Assembly: GCA_900549655.1 (NCBI GenBank)
Contig: UROZ01000036.1
Coordinates: 1 to 16,822 of the forward strand
DNA length: 16,822 nucleotides
DNA from: an uncultured Collinsella sp.
Lineage (GTDB): Bacteria > Actinomycetota > Coriobacteriia > Coriobacteriales > Coriobacteriaceae
Direction of reading: 5' to 3'
Shown piece by piece: positions 14,013 through 16,822 of this stretch. The notes beneath the pieces were generated by a model, which was given only the letters and a program-made list of their open reading frames with translations, made no database searches and had not been told where the DNA came from. A program made the translations under genes and the position numbers. Each line of letters begins with the position of its first letter. Positions within the stretch are counted from its first letter, which is position 1.

Positions 14013-14048
14013 AAACTAGGGTGCAGCCATAAGGCTGCGCCCTAGTTT
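14013..14048 (-). terminator. Bidirectional-looking terminator downstream of the exonuclease gene
   Basis: AAACTAGGGtGCAGCC (14013-14028) pairs with GGCTGCgCCCTAGTTT (14033-14048) over a 4-base loop, a 16-bp stem with one wobble or mismatched pair. On the minus strand the stem ends in CCCTAGTTTTC, giving a short T-run. It is placed 66 bases after the exonuclease stop. Confidence 0.8.
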
Positions 14049-14113
14049 ACTGCGTGTCGGTGTGCCCAGACGGATTGCGCTGTGCCTGGCAGGCGCTCCC
14101 GCAGATGGATCGG

Positions 14114-15082
14114 TTATTTCGCGAATAGGTTCTTGAGGTTGAACTCGGCCTGAACCGTGCGGAGCATGAGGTCGGTGTCGTCGAGGCCCAGGTGCTGCTC
14201 GTTGGCGTCGGCGGCGAGGGTGCCACGGCGGCGCGCCCAGTTCTCGAGCGCGGCGGGCGCGGATTCGCGGGGGAGCGAGCGCACGTCGGCGTCCAGGCTG
14301 CGGCAGATCTGGCGTGAATCGATGACGATGATCTTACCAGCGCGGCGTGCCTCGGCGTAGCCGTCCAGGTGGATCTTGAACCAGCTGTCCTCAAACGCGG
14401 CGTTGTGTGCCATGTACGGGTACTTCTTCATAAGTTTGAGCAGCTGCTTCTGCAGTTCCTTGTTCTCGCGGAATGGTTTTTTGCCGTCGATGTCGTCCCA
14501 GGTAATGTGATGGATGTTCGATAGCGGCACATCCTCGCCGCGGTAGATGTCGGGCAGACCGCAGTAGTGTGCCTCGGCGTCGTGCGGGACGGCGTCGCTG
14601 GTGAGCTCCATGATCTCCCAGCCGACGTTGATGATATAACCGCGCTCGGGTGCACGGCCGGTGGTCTCGATGTCGATACCGAGCACGGTGCCCTGGATGG
14701 GCTTGCGGGCGTAGGCCACGCCGAGCGCGTCGCGGTCGCCGCGGATTTCGCGCATAACGGACGCGGCGGTGCGCTTTTGCATCTTGCCGATGGCGGCGCA
14801 GGTGTCGGCATCGGACAGGCCGCGCGAAAGCGTCGCGGGTGTCACGTTGCGCAGGCGTGCCTCGCCAATCTGGTCGCACAGGTCGCGGTTGCGGTCGGCC
14901 AGGTCGCGCACGGTGGCAAAGTCGAAGCCGGGGTCGCCCTCGGCGGTAAAGTACTCGGTTTCGAGCACCTTAAGGGCCTCCTCGCCCTTCTGGCGCTCGG
15001 ATTCCATGGCGCCGTGATCGCCATAGATAAACATGGGAATAAACGGCTGGCGCTCGTATTCGAGTGCTTGTGAAACGTTCAT
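14114..15082 (-). CDS. DnaQ-like DEDDh 3'-5' exonuclease with extra N-terminal region
   Basis: This 322-residue protein carries a DEDDh exonuclease domain of the DnaQ/RNase T type from about residue 132. Exo I is GIDIETTG (135-142; Asp137, Glu139), Exo II is AHNAAFEDSWF (225-235; the catalytic Asp232), and Exo III is HLGLDDTD (297-304; His297 and Asp302). All five catalytic residues are present. Residues 1-130 are a charged, mostly helical region that I cannot assign. AGGAG lies 7 bases before the ATG. It is transcribed alone, divergently from the metal exporter, with 172 bases between. The substrate (DNA proofreading, repair or RNA trimming) is not evident; it is not the polymerase III epsilon subunit by context. 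Confidence 0.88.
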   Translation of the reverse strand: MNVSQALEYERQPFIPMFIYGDHGAMESERQKGEEALKVLETEYFTAEGDPGFDFATVRDLADRNRDLCDQIGEARLRNVTPATLSRGLSDADTCAAIGKMQKRTAASVMREIRGDRDALGVAYARKPIQGTVLGIDIETTGRAPERGYIINVGWEIMELTSDAVPHDAEAHYCGLPDIYRGEDVPLSNIHHITWDDIDGKKPFRENKELQKQLLKLMKKYPYMAHNAAFEDSWFKIHLDGYAEARRAGKIIVIDSRQICRSLDADVRSLPRESAPAALENWARRRGTLAADANEQHLGLDDTDLMLRTVQAEFNLKNLFAK

Positions 15083-15152
15083 ATAACTGCTCCTTGGACG
15101 GGCCGCACCGCGCGGCTCGGGTTCATCGAGATGTGGCGAGATGATAGTTTAC

Positions 15153-15205
15153 CATGGGCAACTATTGGCATCGCGCCTAGGACAACTACAATACCCTAGT
15201 TGACC
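15153..15205 (+). promoter_or_regulatory. Exporter promoter with DtxR-like half-sites
   Basis: A -35 TTGGCA (15165-15170) and -10 TACAAT (15187-15192) are separated by 16 bases. CATGGGCAACTATTG (15153-15167) overlaps the -35 and matches 14 of 15 bases with 8381-8395. An inverted repeat GGaCAACTA / TAGTTGaCC (15180-15188 and 15197-15205) covers the -10. The GGnYAACT half-site is the same as upstream of the DtxR-family gene, pointing to shared control. A second TACAAT at 15217 lacks a well-spaced -35. Confidence 0.55.
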
Positions 15206-15254
15206 GCTAGGACTTTTACAATGCTGCCGAAAGACACGAAAGGTTCCATCCGTC

Positions 15255-16346
15255 ATGGATTTGCTGATTGATATTCTGCTCGACGCCGGCAAGGACACGC
15301 TCTCGCTGGCGCCGTTTTTGTTGGTGACGTATCTGGCCCTCGAGACCTTGGAGCACGTCGCGGGCGACCGCGTTAACGGGGCCATCAAGCGCGCCGGCGC
15401 CGCGGGTCCCGTGGTTGGCTCGTTGCTGGGCATGGTGCCGCAGTGCGGCTTTTCGGCAATGGCGGCCACACTGTACGCCGGTCGCGTCGTGACCTTGGGC
15501 ACGTTGGTGGCGGTGTTCCTTTCGACCTCCGATGAGATGCTGCCGCTGTTGCTCGCCGAGCAGGTGCCCGTGCAGACCATGGCGATGCTTTTGGCTTCGA
15601 AAGCACTGATCGCGCTGGTCACGGGCTTTATCGTGGACGCTGCCATTCGCGGCCTGCGCCGTAACGCCCGCGCGCACGCGGCGATTCGCCGTACCGTGCT
15701 GGGAACCGCGGCCAATCCTGCCCATGTGAACTGCGCGCACGATGACCACAGCGGCGGTGACATCATCGACGAGGTGGCCGAGGCGGGCGTGAGCGCCGAC
15801 CACATCCACGAGTTGTGCGAGCGCGACCATTGCGGTTGCGATGATGAAGATGAACACGAGCGCGACCACGGACACAGCCATGATCACGGTCACACGGGCG
15901 AGCATGAGCACCACCACGGCCACAGCCACGACCACTCCCACGAGGGCGCGTCCGTTCTGTCGATTATCCGCAGCGCGATCTCGCACACTGTGCAGGTTTC
16001 GGTTTTTATTTTCCTGGTGACGCTGGTCCTGGTCGCCGTGCTCGAGACCTTCGGCGAGTCCGCGATCGAGCAGTTCCTGCGTGGCAACGAGACGCTCGCC
16101 GTCTTGGGCTCGGCGCTTGTCGGCCTGATTCCCAACTGCTCGGCGAGCGTGGTCATTACGCAACTATATCTGGAAGGTGCGCTGCAATTGGCGCCGATGC
16201 TCGCTGGCACGCTTATCTCCGCTGGCGTGGGCTACCTGGTGCTGTTCCGCACCAACCGCAGCGCCCGCGAAAACGTCCTGTTCCTGATCATGATGTACGT
16301 CATCGGTGCCGGCTGGGGCCTCATCCTCTCCGCCGTTGGCCTCTAA
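15255..16346 (+). CDS. ArsP_2/DUF2899-type heavy-metal exporter with His-rich loop
   Basis: This 363-residue integral membrane protein has two similar halves, each with about four to five helices. Each half carries a Pro-x-Cys motif: GMVPQCGFSA (59-68) and GLIPNCSASV (290-299), which are signatures of the ArsP-like permease superfamily. The halves are joined by a hydrophilic loop (about 135-235) that has several Cys (160, 188, 193, 195) and a dense His/Asp run between 201 and 229, clearly suited to binding divalent metal. The family is annotated variously as arsenic efflux or putative manganese exporter; the substrate is not proven. GAAAGG precedes ATG 15255. Promoter half-sites shared with the DtxR/MntR-family gene favour Mn or Fe over arsenic. 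Confidence 0.85.
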   Translation: MDLLIDILLDAGKDTLSLAPFLLVTYLALETLEHVAGDRVNGAIKRAGAAGPVVGSLLGMVPQCGFSAMAATLYAGRVVTLGTLVAVFLSTSDEMLPLLLAEQVPVQTMAMLLASKALIALVTGFIVDAAIRGLRRNARAHAAIRRTVLGTAANPAHVNCAHDDHSGGDIIDEVAEAGVSADHIHELCERDHCGCDDEDEHERDHGHSHDHGHTGEHEHHHGHSHDHSHEGASVLSIIRSAISHTVQVSVFIFLVTLVLVAVLETFGESAIEQFLRGNETLAVLGSALVGLIPNCSASVVITQLYLEGALQLAPMLAGTLISAGVGYLVLFRTNRSARENVLFLIMMYVIGAGWGLILSAVGL

Positions 16347-16354
16347 GTGGGCCT

Positions 16355-16435
16355 AACAAAACGGGTTTCAAAATAGCCATGCTCGGCGCCTGCACAATGC
16401 GGCGACGCATGGCATTTTGAAACCCGTTTTTTGTT
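16355..16435 (+). terminator. Long-stem terminator between convergent genes
   Basis: The arms 16355-16381 and 16407-16435 form a stem of about 25 bp (ACGGGTTTCAAAAT with ATTTTGAAACCCGT, then GCCATGC with GCATGGC), with one bulged base near the middle and two extra T bases at the right end. The loop is 25 bases. TTTTTT at 16427-16432 on the plus strand fits termination of the exporter transcript. The long stem and big loop are unusual for an intrinsic terminator. Confidence 0.7.
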
Positions 16436-16478
16436 GAGCCATGGATTTTGAGCGCTCACACCGCCCAAAGCAAAAAGC

Positions 16479-16505
16479 AGATTTCCGGACATGTCCCAAA
16501 AATCT
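16479..16505 (-). terminator. Imperfect palindrome acting as terminator for the UPF0178 gene
   Basis: AGATTT and AAATCT flank the perfect palindrome GGACATGTCC (16487-16496). On the minus strand the stem is followed by GCTTTTTGC. It lies 8 bases after the UPF0178 stop codon. Confidence 0.55.
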
Positions 16506-16512
16506 ACCTTGG

Positions 16513-16822
16513 TTAGCGCAGCAGCTCGGTGAGGTTGCGTTTAAAGCGAGCGCGATCTTCGCTGGTGAAGGCTGCCGGCCCGCGGGTGCGACCGCCAGCG
16601 CGACGCACCTTCTTTTCCTCGTGGCGAATAAACAACTGCATGTCGATGGTCGCTTTGTCGTAGACGCGCCCGCGCACACCGATGGCGGCGGCATCGCGCC
16701 CGAGCACCATGCTCGCCAAGCCAATGTCCTGCGTCACGACCACGTCGCCCGCCTGCAGGCGTTCGACAATGGCAAAGTCGGCGCTGTCGGCGCCCACACT
16801 CACGTCGAGCGTCGTGACCCAA
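16513..16822 (-). CDS. UPF0178 (YaiI/YqxD-like) protein, 5' end outside window
   Basis: The visible 102 or so residues are the C-terminal two thirds of a UPF0178 protein, a PIN/NYN-fold family of about 150 residues with unknown function. The frame stays open to the window edge, so the GTG near 16803 is internal. Family motifs visible are VGADSADFAIVERLQAGDVVVTQDI (Asp residues of the presumed active site), LASMVLGRDAAAIGVRGRVYDKATI, and the end segment RAGGRTRGPAAFTSEDRARFKRNL. These match the family pattern G-x-DxADxxI, GDxVxTQDxxLA and GPxxFxxxDRxxF. The fold implies metal-dependent nuclease potential, which is untested. Convergent with the exporter gene. Confidence 0.88.
   Translation of the reverse strand, partial: WVTTLDVSVGADSADFAIVERLQAGDVVVTQDIGLASMVLGRDAAAIGVRGRVYDKATIDMQLFIRHEEKKVRRAGGRTRGPAAFTSEDRARFKRNLTELLR

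Noticed and set aside
15200..15222. Second promoter for the exporter (TTGACC with TACAAT)
   Set aside because: The spacer is only 11 bases, too short for a sigma-70 promoter.

Overview
The window reads as a gene-dense, high-GC bacterial chromosome segment. Codon use, protein relatedness and the short GGGGAC-type intergenic palindromes point to a Coriobacteriia gut actinobacterium of the Collinsella type; this is inferred from recognition, not from a search. Both edges cut genes: an M20 dipeptidase on the left and a UPF0178 (YaiI/YqxD-like) protein on the right.

Layout: (1) 1-1310, the 3' part of an M20 dipeptidase. (2) 1311-1771, a 460-base gene-free stretch full of inverted repeats. (3) 1772-5432, a tight pstS-pstC-pstA-pstB phosphate uptake operon without phoU, closed by a strong terminator. 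(4) 5638-8274, an ABC-F ATPase and a Cof-type HAD phosphatase. (5) 8458-8847, a DtxR/MntR-type metalloregulator. (6) 8848-9264, non-coding DNA with a tRNA-like fold and a 127-base hairpin. (7) 9265-11965 on the minus strand, a zinc/cadmium efflux module: SmtB/ArsR sensor, free-standing HMA metallochaperone and P1B-2 ATPase. (8) about 12040-14012, a more AT-rich patch with one AbiEi/DUF559-like nuclease-fold gene. It is bracketed by two inverted pairs of a roughly 28-base repeat and looks acquired. (9) 14114-15082 minus, a DEDDh exonuclease. (10) 15255-16346 plus, an ArsP_2/DUF2899-type heavy-metal exporter with a His-rich loop. (11) the UPF0178 gene.

Metal homeostasis is the main theme. The SmtB-type sensor has a complete alpha-5 zinc site. 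Three copies of one asymmetric operator lie in its own promoter, in its leader and just before the ATPase gene, so sensor and pump form a self-contained circuit. Separately, the DtxR-family gene and the distant exporter share a 15-base promoter element (14 of 15 identical) and further GGnYAACT half-sites. This suggests a second circuit in which the DtxR-type protein controls its own gene and the exporter. The most unusual non-coding items are the tandem/inverted 27-mers at 1492-1564, the 127-base hairpin at 9122-9248, the degenerate tRNA-like fold at 8895-8982 and the repeat-bracketed nuclease gene.
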